The translations under genes were made by a program, and so were the position numbers. 64,000 nucleotides of DNA from Coix lacryma-jobi var. lacryma-jobi (taxonomy: Eukaryota > Streptophyta > Magnoliopsida > Poales > Poaceae): positions 177,266,995-177,330,994 of the forward strand of contig CM019823.1 of NCBI GenBank assembly GCA_009763385.1, given 5' to 3'. This document shows positions 1 through 10,837 of this stretch, piece after piece (the stretch's first letter is position 1; each line of letters starts with the position of its first letter). Under the pieces are notes generated by a model, which saw nothing but the letters and a program-made list of their open reading frames with translations, did not search any database and was not told the origin of the DNA.

Positions 1-2
1 TC

Positions 3-377
3 CGCGACACCGTGCTCCCGCACCCGTGGTTCCGCGCCATCTGCCTCGACCCCGGCCGCCCCGTCGGCGCGGTGTCCGTGTCCCCGACGGGGGACCCGTG
101 GCGCGCCGAGCTCGGCTACGTGCTGGCGCGCGCGCACTGGGGCCGCGGCGTGGCCACGGCCGCCGTGAAGCGCGCGCTGGCCACGGTGTTCGCCGAGGTG
201 CGGGGGCTGGAGCGCGTGGAGGCGCTCGTGGACGTGGCCAACCCGGCGTCGCAGCGCGTGCTGGAGAAGGCCGGGTTCACGAGGGAGGCCGTGCTCCGCA
301 AGTACGCCGCCGTCAAGGGCGTCGTCAGGGACACGGTCATGTTCAGCTTCATCGACACCGACCCGGTGCCCGAGTGA
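3..377 (+). CDS. GNAT-family N-acetyltransferase, 5' end missing (window edge)
   Basis: This is the 3' part of an intronless GNAT acetyltransferase gene, open from the first in-frame codon and ending at TGA 375-377. The visible 124 residues align with the central and C-terminal parts of the two complete paralogues downstream (684-1199 and 2411-2971). They include the acetyl-CoA-binding motif A, read as ARAHWGRGVATAAV, and the late NPASQRVLEKAGF segment typical of RimJ/RimL-like acetyltransferases. The family moves an acetyl group from acetyl-CoA to an amine, but the substrate of these plant members (often annotated as p20-like) is unknown to me. Long stretches are nearly identical in DNA to the gene at 684, which suggests recent duplication or gene conversion. 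The start lies outside the window. Confidence 0.85.
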   Translation, partial: RDTVLPHPWFRAICLDPGRPVGAVSVSPTGDPWRAELGYVLARAHWGRGVATAAVKRALATVFAEVRGLERVEALVDVANPASQRVLEKAGFTREAVLRKYAAVKGVVRDTVMFSFIDTDPVPE

Positions 378-578
378 CTTTTTACAACGCTTTTTTTGAA
401 AGAAAAGCTTTGCTGCCGGATGCATTTATAAAGTTGAGTACGTCGGTGGCTGCATCGAATTCCGAATTTCATGCAAGGAATTTCCAGTGTTTCTCCTGCA
501 AATTTTACTTTGAGAGAAACAGAAACAGAAACAGAAACATATGTATGTGCAACATAGCGACACATGTGTTCTGGCCGT

Positions 579-587
579 TTTTATAAG
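579..587 (+). promoter_or_regulatory. TATA box of the second GNAT gene
   Basis: A TTTATAAG-type box lies about 100 bp upstream of the ATG at 684. A GC- and C-rich leader follows it, as expected for a plant core promoter. The position fits transcription starting near 610-620. Only the sequence match supports this. Confidence 0.45.
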
Positions 588-683
588 CGGCGCACCGTGC
601 GCCCCTCCGTTCCGATCCCAGCCTTAGTCAGACCAGCGACCACGACCATCGAAACCTGCCGCCGACTCCAGCCAGCAGCGCCG

Positions 684-1199
684 ATGGCGGAGGAGGTGAC
701 CCTCCGGCGCTTCGAGCTCTCGGACGTGGACGCCATGATGGCGTGGGCGTCGGACCCTCAGGTGGCGGCGTTCTGCCGGTGGGAGCCGTACGCGTCGACG
801 GAGCCGATGCTGGCGTTCCTGCGCGACACCGTGCTCCCGCACCCGTGGTTCCGCGCCATCTGCTTCTCCGGCGCCGTCGTGGGCGCGGTGTCCGTGTCGC
901 CCACGCCGGAGCGCTGCCGCGGGGAGCTCGGCTACGTGCTGGCGCGCGCGCACTGGGGCAAGGGCGTGGCGACGGCGGCCGTGCGGCGCGCGCTGCGGGA
1001 CGTGTTCGCCGACCTGGAGCCGCAGGGCGTGCGGCGCGTGGAGGCGCTGGTGGACGTGGGCAACCCGGCGTCGCAGCGCGTGGCGGAGAAGGCCGGGTTC
1101 CGCCGCGAGGGCGTGCTGCGCCGGCACTACTGGCACAAGGGGCGCGCCAGGGACATGGTCATGTACAGCTTCCTCTCCGACGACCATCTGCCTGAGTGA
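684..1199 (+). CDS. GNAT-family N-acetyltransferase (RimJ/RimL-like), 171 aa
   Basis: This is a complete intronless GNAT acetyltransferase. I chose the ATG at 684 because the protein then begins MAEEVTLRRFELSDVDAMM, which matches the start of the paralogue at 2411; the reading frame is open further upstream but through the leader. The fold is visible in order: an N-terminal LRRF.L.D segment, a central GAVSVSPT strand, the acetyl-CoA pyrophosphate loop ARAHWGKGVATAAV (about residues 91-104), and NPASQRVAEKAGFRREGVLRR near the C-terminus. The length is normal for the family. Codon use is extremely GC-rich, like its neighbours and typical of intronless grass genes. It is the middle member of a three-gene tandem array in one orientation. 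The acceptor substrate cannot be inferred; a small molecule or a protein N-terminus is possible. Confidence 0.88.
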   Translation: MAEEVTLRRFELSDVDAMMAWASDPQVAAFCRWEPYASTEPMLAFLRDTVLPHPWFRAICFSGAVVGAVSVSPTPERCRGELGYVLARAHWGKGVATAAVRRALRDVFADLEPQGVRRVEALVDVGNPASQRVAEKAGFRREGVLRRHYWHKGRARDMVMYSFLSDDHLPE

Positions 1200-1608
1200 T
1201 TGGTGGCGGATCCTCCATGCATCATCTTAAATCAGCTCAGCTGCAAATCTCTTCACGATCCTTGTTACATACGGAACAATATGTATCGATGCTACTAGCA
1301 TGTAAAAGTGGAGCGTGCCATCATGTTTTTGGCTGGTGTCTTTGGATGACGCTATGTATGTTTGATGAGACCAAAGATTCGAAGAGTTGGCTGGCTGTTT
1401 GGTACCGCACGTGGGGCTCTGCATCTGCTCCAACTCCGAGAACACCTGCTTCGCCGCTTGGCGCCACGAGGAAAGCCTCTCGACGCCACGTACGTGTCTA
1501 TGAGCGCGATGCCATACCAAATGCTATAGGTGGAAACGATTGCGGAGAGAACAAACACTGATCGATCGAACACGCCACTCTGTTCCCAATCCAGATAAAC
1601 TAAGGCGT

Positions 1609-1921
1609 GTTTGGTACAGCTCACAATGAGCTGTTGTGAGCTGTTTTTTTTTTTTTTGCCAAACACCGTTTTACAAAACAGCTTCACCCATGAAGCTGTT
1701 TTATCCCCTCTCTCAAAAAACAGCTTCATCCATAAAGCTGAAAAAAGTAGCTTTTCACAGCTTACACCTCTATTTCTCTCTCTTAACCATGCATGAAGTT
1801 GTTGGTGAAGCTGTTTTGCCAAACATTTTTTTCAAAACAGCTCAGCTTCACCTAGTAACTTGCTCATGAAGCTATTTTCCAAAAAAAACAGCTTCACTAG
1901 TGAAGCTGAGCTGTACCAAAC
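1609..1921. mobile_element. MITE, copy 1 of a tandem pair
   Basis: A 313-bp element is bounded by a perfect 15-bp terminal inverted repeat, GTTTGGTACAGCTCA at 1609-1623 and its reverse complement at 1907-1921. The inside is non-coding, rich in CAGCTTC/GAAGCTG motifs in both orientations, and carries T-rich tracts. The flanks (CTAAGGC and GGCCTAA) extend the inverted repeat imperfectly. It has the size and TIR style of grass MITEs that begin GTTTGG; I cannot assign the superfamily because no clean target duplication is visible. The 400 bp before it (1200-1608) show no gene. Confidence 0.75.
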
Positions 1922-1929
1922 GGGGCCTA

Positions 1930-2246
1930 AGGGTGGTACAGCTCACAACAGCTTCATGAGCTGTTGTGAGCTGTTTTTTTTTTGCCAAACACCATTTTAC
2001 AAAACAACTTTACTCATGAAGCTGTTTTATCCCCCCCTCACAAAAACAGCTTCACTCATGAAGCTGAAAAAAATAGCTTTTCACAGCTTACACCTCTATT
2101 TCTCTCTCCAAACCATACATGAAGTTGTTGGTGAAGCTGTTTTGCCAAACATTTTTTCAAAACAGCTTAGCTTCACCTATTAAATTGCTTATGAAGCTAT
2201 TTTCTAAAAAAAACAGCTTCACTAGTGAAGCTGAGCTGTACCAAAC
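1930..2246. mobile_element. MITE, copy 2 of the tandem pair
   Basis: This is a second copy of the element at 1609, in the same orientation and starting within about 9 bp of its end. It shows the same internal order of motifs, with scattered substitutions and small indels. Its right end carries TGAGCTGTACCAAAC exactly, but the left terminus is damaged and reads GGTGGTACAGCTCA. The copy ends about 165 bp before the ATG of the third GNAT gene, so it lies in that gene's probable promoter region. Confidence 0.72.
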
Positions 2247-2410
2247 GAGGTCTAACTTAGTGCTGGCGTGGGGCCTACACACTTGTGTGCCCCACTTTGG
2301 TTAGTGTGGCTCAAAGCCTGAAAGCTGAGACAGCACGCAAAGCGTCCAATTGACTGAGCATCGCCAGTCACCACCAAGCAAAACCAACACGCCGCACCGG
2401 AAGCTCAGAG

Positions 2411-2971
2411 ATGGAGCAAGAAGCGCCTGCCCAACACCGACAGGGGTCCTTGCCCGCGGTGACGCTTCGGCGGTTCGAGCTCGGCGACGTCGACGCGATG
2501 ATGGAGTGGGCGTCGGACCCCGAGGTCGCGGCGTTCATGACGTGGGACGCCTACACGTCCCGTGAGGCCCTCCTCGCGTTCCTGCGCGACGCCGTGCTGC
2601 CGCACCCGTGGTTCCGCGCCGTCTGCCTCGGCGACGGACACGGACCACCCTTCCCCGTGGGCGCGGTGTCCGTGACGCCCACCGACGACGCGTGCCGCGC
2701 CGAGCTCTGCGTCCTGCTGGCGCGCGCGCACTGGGGGAAGGGCGTGGCCACGGCGGCGGTGAAGCGCGCGGTCGCCGCGGCGTTCGGCGAGCTCCCGGGC
2801 GTGGAGCGCGTCGAGGCGCTCGTGGACGTCGACCACGCGGCGGCGCGGCGGGTGCTCGAGAAGGCCGGGTTCCAGCGGGAGGCCGTGCTGCGGAGCTACT
2901 GCGTGGTCAAGGGAAGGCTCAGGGACATGGCCGTCTACAGCTTCATCTCTACCGACCCTCTCGTTGACTGA
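2411..2971 (+). CDS. GNAT-family N-acetyltransferase (RimJ/RimL-like), 186 aa
   Basis: This is the third and most divergent member of the tandem array, intronless and complete from ATG 2411 to TGA. It has a longer N-terminus than its neighbour (about 16 residues before AVTLRRFELGDVDAMM) and an insert around GDGHGPPFPVGAVSV. The acetyl-CoA loop ARAHWGKGVATAAV and the C-terminal RRVLEKAGFQREAVLRSY are retained, so the cofactor site appears intact. At one position where the neighbour has GYVLARAHW this protein has CVLLARAHW. Two MITE copies lie directly upstream and no clear TATA box is seen, so its expression may differ from the other two. The substrate is unknown. Confidence 0.88.
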   Translation: MEQEAPAQHRQGSLPAVTLRRFELGDVDAMMEWASDPEVAAFMTWDAYTSREALLAFLRDAVLPHPWFRAVCLGDGHGPPFPVGAVSVTPTDDACRAELCVLLARAHWGKGVATAAVKRAVAAAFGELPGVERVEALVDVDHAAARRVLEKAGFQREAVLRSYCVVKGRLRDMAVYSFISTDPLVD

Positions 2972-3403
2972 TCAAGATTCCAGAGGTGCCTGACAACGCG
3001 TGGCTCGTGCGTTTGAGCGCGCGAACTGGCAACTGGAGCAAATTTGGTGCTGCGGAGTTTCTTTATTGTTTTTAATAAAAAAACACGAATTGTTTGGCTT
3101 CTCGAAAAAGTAAGAATGTATCCTGCTGTGAACGGAGGGAGTAAAAAGATTCAAGAGTGTGATGAGACCGTTATATATAGACTGACATATAATGGATTTG
3201 CGTATATTCCATAACGTGGCTGGATGACACAAAGTCGTGCAGGAAAACCCAAATGGCATTGCTGCTTGCAGACCACCAACAGGCATCATCTCAGCTACGA
3301 ATTACAGACTTACTTATTACTCTCCTTCCGCTATTGATCTCCAAGAAGACACGCTTCATGGAATTATTAACCGAACTTGTTTTTCTCGGACCTCCCATGG
3401 AGC

Positions 3404-3425
3404 GGTCGATCGATCGATCGATCGA
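3404..3425. repeat. CGAT microsatellite
   Basis: About five tandem copies of the tetranucleotide CGAT lie between the third GNAT gene and the 3' end of the glutamate dehydrogenase gene. The rest of 2972-3513 is low-complexity intergenic DNA. A lone Stowaway-like terminus (GGAGGGAGTA) sits near 3134, and I see no gene. Confidence 0.7.
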
Positions 3426-3513
3426 TAATAATATAATAACCAAAGAAAAACAAAGGCTCAAGAGAACACAACACAGAGAGGAGGGACACGGACATGAGAC
3501 GGGATCATGGTCA

Positions 3514-6500
3514 TCATGCCTCCCATCCCCTGAGGACGGTGGCGCGCGCGACGCGGTTGACGCCCAGCGTGAAGGCGCCCATGCGGAGGTCGCAGTTGTG
3601 GCTCCGGCACATCTCCTTCACGTTCCCGAAGGCGCGCGTCATGTACGTCCGGAGCTCCGCGTTCACCTTCTCCTCGTCCCACATGAACCCCTGGATGTTC
3701 TGAACAATCCAAAGCACGTGCCCCACACGGTTCAGTTTTACATTACAGTGCTCTGTAGTCTGTGAGGAAGCACAGGAACAGTGTGCGGTGACAGGTAGGC
3801 AGCTTATAAAGGACAAGAACGACGGACCTGAACCCACTCGAAGTAGCTCACTGTGACGCCGCCAGAGTTTGCGAGTATGTCGGGGAGGATGAGGACGCCT
3901 TTCTTTGACAGGATCTGGGGATGGAATGGAATACAGTGGGGAGGGATCAGAAAACATTGCAGAAAGCAGTCGGGTTTCTTCACCGCCTGTCTCTCTGAAA
4001 CTGTCAATGTATCAACTTGCCTCGTCTGCCTCTGGGTCTGAAGGGTGATTGGCAGCCTCGATGATGTACTTCGCTTTTATGTCGTTAGCATTATCCCTGT
4101 CAAAAAATGGTGCGACCGAACAATTTATTCAGGGCTGAAGTCGCACGAACAACTAGTAGGATATAAAAACTGAAAAGAATCGGCTTTTCAGTAGGGTGAC
4201 GAAATCGGACTGCAATGAGAAGGATCTTACTTATTTATGACTCCCCCAAGCGCTGCTGGGATGAGGACGTCGCACTCTTCAGTGAGCAATGTGTTCGGAT
4301 CGATGGCGTCTCCCCCGTTGAAGCCCTTGATCCCTCTATTCTCCGCCGAGTGCTTCACTAGCTGGGCGATGTCAAGGCCATTGGCGTTTTTGACGGCGCC
4401 TGTGACATCACTGATAGCAATCACCTTGCCACCGGCTTCACTGATAAGCTGAGCTGCCCAGGAACCAACGTTACCGAATCCCTGAAAAGGGTGAGCAAGG
4501 CACCTATTACTCAAGAGATAACCTTTGCAGATTAGATGTGACTGCTTTTGATAAACTGACAAGGTAGACTCAATCATGAATTGTTCTCGTAATAGGAGCT
4601 GAAAGGCACAAATTATACAATTGATGGAGTCTGAAATTTTCTCTGATGTGAATTTTTTAAAGGTAAGACTTAACCTACACACCATTTACCTGTATGACGA
4701 AACGCTGGCCTGCAATGCCTTTGCCATGCTCTGCAAGCAAAGCTTCAGTAGCAAACAGAACTCCCCTTCCAGTAGCTGCATCTCTTCCCAATGATCCTCC
4801 GAGGTCCTGTGTATTGAGCAGGAAATTCACAATACATGCAAGGTAATGAGAGGGTAAGCCAGCATCGTCTGAATAATCAATACTCCCTCCATTCCAAATT
4901 ATAAGACGTTCCAAGAATCTTGGAGAGTCAAAGTTTTTCCACTTTGATCAAAATTATAGAGAAAAATATAAAGATTTATACCATCAAATATACATATTAT
5001 GGAAATATAACTAATGGAGAATCTAATTGCACTTAGTTGATATCATAAATATTATTATCTTATTATATAAATTTGGTCAAAGTTGAAAAACTTTGACTCT
5101 CCAAGATTCTTGGAATGTCTTATAATTTGGGATGGAGGGAGTACCAAATAATCATTATGCCTGCTAAACACGTAATAACGTAATCTTGTTGCCAGCTAGA
5201 TAAATTCCAATGGATTGTGCTTGATAAAATTCCCAATTTGACCACCTTTTTAGAAATATTCACAATATTTTATGATTTTGATCGGGAAACACATTTTTCA
5301 GTACATATGTGTTGAAACCGCAATATAGATAGTTACTTACAACAGGCTTTCCTGTCACAACAGCAGGTGAGTAACCATGGAACTTTGAGTATTCATCAAG
5401 TATCCATGCCATTGTCTACATCCATAATACAAACAAAATAGCCATATTAAGATAAACATATACAGATAACTAATTCTCATCAAAGTCCTTTATGAAATAT
5501 ATATAATATAAAGAAAAATAACCTGTGAGTTGGTGCCCATATCTGGAGCTGGAACATCAGTATGTATGCCAATTAAGTCATGGATTTTCTGAGTAAAAAC
5601 TCGAGTAAGCCTCTCAAGCTCAGAGATGCTTAGATCTCCAGGGCTACATCCTATTCCACCCTTAGCTCCTCCATATGGTATGTTAGCCACTGCTGTTTTC
5701 CATGTCATCAATTGTGCCAAGGCATTGACTTCATCAGGATCAACCTGAGTTGTTAACAGATTTTAAATATCTAAACTTGACGCGATAATACATGATCAGG
5801 TTTCACCAACGGATTTCGCAGAGTCTTAAATAAAAAGGAAAATTAATTTGAAGGAAATGGATAGAATCATATAGTGTGACCCATATAACTCGGATATTGT
5901 GAGTTGTCCCTAAGTAGATACTGGCAATCCAATTTCTTCAGGGAGATATCTCAAAGCTAACATGATCCACTGAGACATGCTGCCTATGAAAGATTCCTGA
6001 AAAAACTAGAATTTATACTTAAGGATTGTTTGAAGCCTTTATGCTTAAGGACCATTTCAGGTCGGCAAAGGTGTGGAAAGAATCAAATGCTGACTAGTGT
6101 TACAGATAACAAAAGAATGGAGCAACATATTTGCTTACCTCATGGTGGTATCTGATTCCACCCTTCATAGGTCCCCTAGCGTTGTCATGTTGAACCCTAA
6201 ATCCAACATAGGATGCCAAAGTTCCATCATCTTTTGGGATTGTGCATTCAACCTGCAACCACAAATCGCTTGTTACTCAAAAGTTGAACATACTGTTTCA
6301 GATGGGGGGGAAAGCCCAGAAGAACCTATAAAATACTGATCCTGGTTAAGTTTTTTTTTTGGGTGGGGGGTCATCATCAGGAATACAGGAACCACCCTGA
6401 GCAAGTGAAACAGTTTACCAGATCTAAAAGAAATGTGGTGGTTTTATCACCTTGATCTCCCTGAATGGAATGAGCAAGCTCTTCTCCAGCTTGGAGTCGA

Positions 6501-6558
6501 GGCCCAGCAGCTTAGCTGCCTGCTTGAAGTTCCTGCTGGTTGCTGCTAATGCATTCAT
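3514..6558 (-). CDS. GDH1: NAD(H)-dependent glutamate dehydrogenase, 411 aa, 9 exons
   Basis: The enzyme interconverts glutamate with 2-oxoglutarate and ammonium in mitochondria, linking nitrogen and carbon metabolism. I infer exons, in gene order, at 6451-6558, 6139-6252, 5523-5744, 5341-5415, 4690-4806, 4231-4481, 4021-4096, 3828-3914 and 3514-3699. They total 1236 bp, which is exactly 411 codons plus stop, the usual plant length, with every phase matching. The start reads MNALAATSRNFKQAAKLLG, as in known plant GDH. The ELFV signature is present, with catalytic lysine K102 in PYGGAKGGIG, and the Rossmann motif GFGNVG is at 213-218. Intron 7 (3915-4020) uses a GC donor (AG|GCAAGT); the other introns are GT-AG. 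A Stowaway MITE sits in intron 4. No frame damage is seen. The symbol is by similarity to the maize form. Confidence 0.95.
4883..5141. mobile_element. Stowaway MITE in GDH intron 4
   Basis: A 259-bp element starts CTCCCTCCATTCCAAATTAT and ends with the inverted counterpart ending GGATGGAGGGAG. It is flanked by the TA dinucleotides expected for Tc1/mariner-type Stowaway insertion (4881-4882 and 5142-5143). It is a near-palindrome with no coding capacity and lies wholly inside the intron. Confidence 0.9.
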
Positions 6559-8862
6559 CCTGTTCGACGAAATCTCCCTTCAGAAACACACCTGAAAGGA
6601 ATCTGGAATCCCAATGGAATGAGCAAGAACCCCAAAAGCCCAACTACAAGAGCTAGAAGAAGCATAGACAAATCAAACCTTTTTAAGAAAACCAAGGATA
6701 TATTTTTTCTATCTTCCCAAGGAACAACAAAATATAGTTACTGAGGAGAGGCTGTCCAAGCTCTGGAGGAGTTTCAAGGTTAGCAGGTCTACTATATATA
6801 GCCACTTGGTGAGTTTTTTTTTTTTTAAAAAAAAAAACTTGGTGAGGTTTGGTTTGGTCACGAAAGTACAACCAGGTTGTTGGATGATAATAGTGACAAC
6901 TCACGGTTATTTCCCTATAGCAAAACTTTATTTATTTAATATATACAGTATACAGGTGATTGGGAACTAAAATAACTGCTCGTGTTCTTTTCTGGTAGAA
7001 TAATCTGCTGTCAAGCTATGTGAAGGTACCAATTACCATTGCTGAGAGAAAAGTGTTGGAGGCTGATCTCTTTCAGGGATCTGGTCATGAATTCATGATT
7101 CAGACAGTCCCAAAGAGGTCAGGCACTCACGCTTCTTTTCATGTAAAAGCATCCAGCATTTCAGCCGTAAAACCAGTAAAAATGGGTGGTCAAGAAAGTC
7201 TCTCCACTCCAGCAATAGAAATATGCCCACTAGGTTAGATCTACAAACTGTACTTGGCCTGGTGCTGATTGTACAGCCAGTGTCACATGCTGAGTATTCA
7301 AGTGCTGATTTTCAGCCCATGAAGAGAGCATACAAGGAGATTTTCTTTTAAGGAACAAAACAAATAACTATGCTTGCCTTTTTTTTCTAATGAACTGGAA
7401 CCAGATGTGCCAATTTATATTTATAAGGAGAGGAGTTAGGTACAAGAGACCTAAGGAAACTGCACAGGGAAAGCAAAGAGAAACAGCCACAAGGCAAATA
7501 ACTACAGTTGCCATACAGTGCAGATTCAGAAATACCAAGGAGGACATGCAGTTTTGAAAAGCACATGGCTGACTCAGCAATGACAGGCTGTTGGATTATG
7601 TAGGCCTTCAGTGTTGCATCTGTTAGGATAATATACTAACTATAAATCACAAATTTGTCATGGATTGGAAGGTTGCTTTTGCCCTCAAATCAAGGATTAT
7701 ATTCAGAGTTCAGACAACATGTGTAGCATATGCCAATATAAGCCAAAATGTCAAATGATGTGCTAGCAAGATCACATGCCCTGAGTTAAGCAGGGCAGAC
7801 TCATTTTAATAAACAGACCTATATATTCGCCTAACATATACCTGTTAAGAGTAGTGTATGTGAGCTTGCCCCCCATAGTTATAGGATAAGATTGTAAGAT
7901 AGCAATCATGATTAGGTTCGCCAACCCAATAGACGAGAGCATATTCTGAAAGAACAAATCGAGAAAAGAAGATATGCTCTGTCCTACACTCCTACACCTT
8001 TTGCTCTCATGAGTAAGACGAAATGCACTGGGCTGGCAGCCAAAATTCAAGCTTCTAACTTTAGGATGCCTGTATTATAATACCATTTTAGTTTTGTTCT
8101 TGTAGATTTCTAAAGAATACTGAAATAAGCTCTCATAACTCATAAGACGAATTTGAGAGATATTATTCTTCTGAATCTTGTGGTTCTCTGCTCACTATGA
8201 GCTAGGACTAGGAGGGCATTCTCTTATATATGATGAAGGAAATCATTCAAACGCAAGCATGATCCTGCTGGTGCAGACATCTGAAGAAAGACAAGGTGAT
8301 GTCCTATATATTTATTACACACGTTTATTCAAAATGATATGACAAAGTACTGCAAAAATCTAGAAATGCAACGTGTGAAGCCAATGAAACATGATATACA
8401 ATATATAATTTGAAGAAAAAGGAGCAGCACACGTCGATCACATGATGTACCAATCATGTAAACAGAAACAAACAGTGATGTACCAATCAGACCAAATCCT
8501 TATCCTCCTTCGCTTTCGAGGCGGGGGAGGACTAAAGCCCCGTGTGTTAAAATAGAACCGGAAGCTTTGTTTCAACCTCTCAAATTAATCTCAAGTAGCA
8601 ATAGCAACCAAATTTCGGCTGACCTAGATAGTTCAGTCAACCACTGTATTTTGTTTGTTTCAGGGTACTGCAATTATAATAAATTATTACGACAGGAAGC
8701 TTTCAGACCGAATCAAATACGACGACGACACCGCCGCAGTCGCGAAACAAGCAGAGGAGGAAGGTCTTACACTCAGCTAGCTAGCGCCTAGCAGCGGAGG
8801 CCGGGCGAAGAAGCGGCGTCGGCGAGGAATTCCACCACCGAGTGCGCGGTGCGTCCGTGCTA
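6559..8862 (-). other. Inferred 5'UTR and large leader intron of the GDH gene
   Basis: No coding sequence is found upstream of the GDH start codon. A TATA box on the minus strand is at 8886-8892, a GC-rich leader follows to about 8770, a donor (GT|AAGA type) lies at 8764-8769, and a pyrimidine-rich acceptor TCCTTTCAG lies at 6592-6600, just 34 bp upstream of the ATG. I therefore infer a leader exon of about 8770-8862, an intron of about 2.2 kb, and a short UTR exon at 6559-6591. The intron is AT-rich and I see no other gene in it. Leader introns are common in grass housekeeping genes and often raise expression; that role is not shown here. Confidence 0.5.
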
Positions 8863-8885
8863 TCCGAGCGGGGGATTACGCGGGG

Positions 8886-8892
8886 TTTTATA
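8886..8892 (-). promoter_or_regulatory. TATA box, probable GDH promoter
   Basis: On the minus strand the sequence reads CCTATAAAACCCC, about 30 bp upstream of a GC-rich stretch suited to a transcript leader. It is the only convincing TATA box on this strand between the GDH start codon and the intergenic MITEs. Confidence 0.5.
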
Positions 8893-9453
8893 GGGGAAAC
8901 CGCTCCCGCGACGCATCATCATCATGCATGGAAAAAAAAATACTCAGCGCCCGGGGCAGCCAAGATTTGGGGAATTTGGAACTGGTGCCAAAAGCTCCTC
9001 CTCCGGCCGGCGTGGGGAGGCGGAGTAATTGGGCGATGACGCCAGGGCCGACTGTGCTTGCAATTGGGCAGGATTGGATCCACCTAGGATTCCAATTCCA
9101 GCTGCTTTGGGGTTCCGAGTTGGGTTCGGTGCGTGCGTGTATGTGTGTCTCATCCCATTTTCATCTTGTATTTTTTTCTCTTCGATCTGATGATGATGAC
9201 GACGAAGAAGAGAGGACCGCCGCACGATTTGTTTCCTCTCCCGTTCGTCGATAATCCGATGGCTGGCGTTTGGCCTATTTTTCGGCTTTTACGGCGCTGG
9301 AAAGGCACGCCACGAGAGGAATCCGGTTTTGTGATGACACGGGATTTCTTCCAACTCTTTAGTCCGTCGCCGCAACTCCTTCTGTGAAGCCATCCGATTT
9401 CTGTAGTCGTCGCCAAAAAAAAAAAACTCTTTTACCTTTAATCCAGATACATA

Positions 9454-9689
9454 CCCCTCTGTACCTAAATAACTATCGTTTTTGTTTTCCGAGAAATATT
9501 TTTAACTAATTATATATTGTATATTAAAAATATTAATATTTATTGTACATAATTAATATCATTGGAAGATCTTTGAATCTAGTTTTTTAACATAATTATT
9601 TGGAGATACAAATGTTGTATGTATTTGCTACAAATTAAATTAAACCCGTGATACACACCAACAATGATAGTCATTAGGAACGGAGGGAG
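9454..9689. mobile_element. Diverged Stowaway-like MITE
   Basis: The left end CTCTGTACCTAAATAACTATCG and the right end GATAGTCATTAGGAACGGAGGGAG are imperfect inverted repeats flanked by TA. The interior is AT-rich with no ORF. It is older or more diverged than the copy at 9988. Confidence 0.6.
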
Positions 9690-9987
9690 TAACTAATAAT
9701 CACGTTAGCTGAAATAATCAACAAAGCTTCTACTGTAAAACGATACGATCTCCTTGCCAAATGGGTTTAAATGGAAGAGCTCATCTAGTGGAGCTCTCTA
9801 AAACCCGATCTAACAAGGGTAAAACGCCGGATGAAGATGAAAATAGCACCTTCGTTCTCTTATCTCTCACTCCTAGATCTATTATGAGAAAGTGTTTTAT
9901 CAAAAGAAATTTTAAACAATGAAGTTGCTCATGTTCCACTAGAGAAGTTGTGCCTAAATTATTATAATGTACTATTATTGTGTACTA

Positions 9988-10223
9988 CTCCCTCCGTCCC
10001 AAAATATTGGTCGTTTTCGGTTTCCGTGTCACAATTTTGACTCGATTTATAGAAAATACGTATAATATTTATATTTTTAAATAATTTTTTAAAAAAACTA
10101 GATTCAAAGATCTTTCTGATGATACTAATTATGACACTAATCGATAATATTTATTATTTATAAAAATTGCCGGCATTTGTTTCTCGGAAAGCGAAAGCGA
10201 CAAACATTTTGGGACGGAGGGAG
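9988..10223. mobile_element. Stowaway MITE
   Basis: A 236-bp element begins CTCCCTCCGTCCCAAAATATT, ends AACATTTTGGGACGGAGGGAG and is flanked by TA on both sides. The interior is AT-rich. The next 170 bp (about 10231-10395) look like a further degraded MITE beginning CCCTTTGGATCC. Confidence 0.88.
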
Positions 10224-10837
10224 TATCCTGTTAGCCCCCTTTGGATCCACTCAACAAACATTAGTTGTGTTAGCCAGAAAAAACTAACAAAAACTTATTG
10301 TTAGCTGGATGGTAGGTATGATATTAGCTGACGATGGAAATAGGCCGCCAACTAAAATTTAGCAGCTAATATTGATCACATGGGATCAAATAAGTTTAGA
10401 TCTCATTTAAACTAGTCTACTCGTGTTCGTCGAGGAGTTGAAATGCCTCCTGGTGGGTGTGATCAACGTGCACAATCACGATGAGTCATGTGTCTTGGGA
10501 CAAATCTCCATCACCAACGCAAAACGGAAAACACACTGCGAACCGCAAGATGCGGCCTGCAAGTTTGGCGCAGTTGGGGTCTTGGGGACTCCAGCATCAT
10601 ATCCTCACCCACTACACAATTGTTGACTTAGGATTTACACACACATACAGATTGATTTTTTTTCCTTTTATTTATTATAAGTAGATAGAGTTATTACTGC
10701 ACCTACATCCTTGTGTCATGGATGAGAAGCATCATGCTGCGTCAGCATCCCCCCTCCTTTCTTGTGTCATGGACGGAGCATCACCAATTCATCACATTGC
10801 CCTCCTAAAAAAGAAAGAAAGAAAAGGGAGTTCTTTG

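Noticed and set aside
116..1187. Long ORFs on the minus strand and in other frames of the GNAT genes
   Set aside because: They are open only because the genes are extremely GC-rich; the proteins are Arg/Ala/Gly-rich and have no family features.
3120..3140. Isolated Stowaway terminus (GGAGGGAGTA) downstream of the third GNAT gene
   Set aside because: No matching opposite end was found, so it is at most a fragment.
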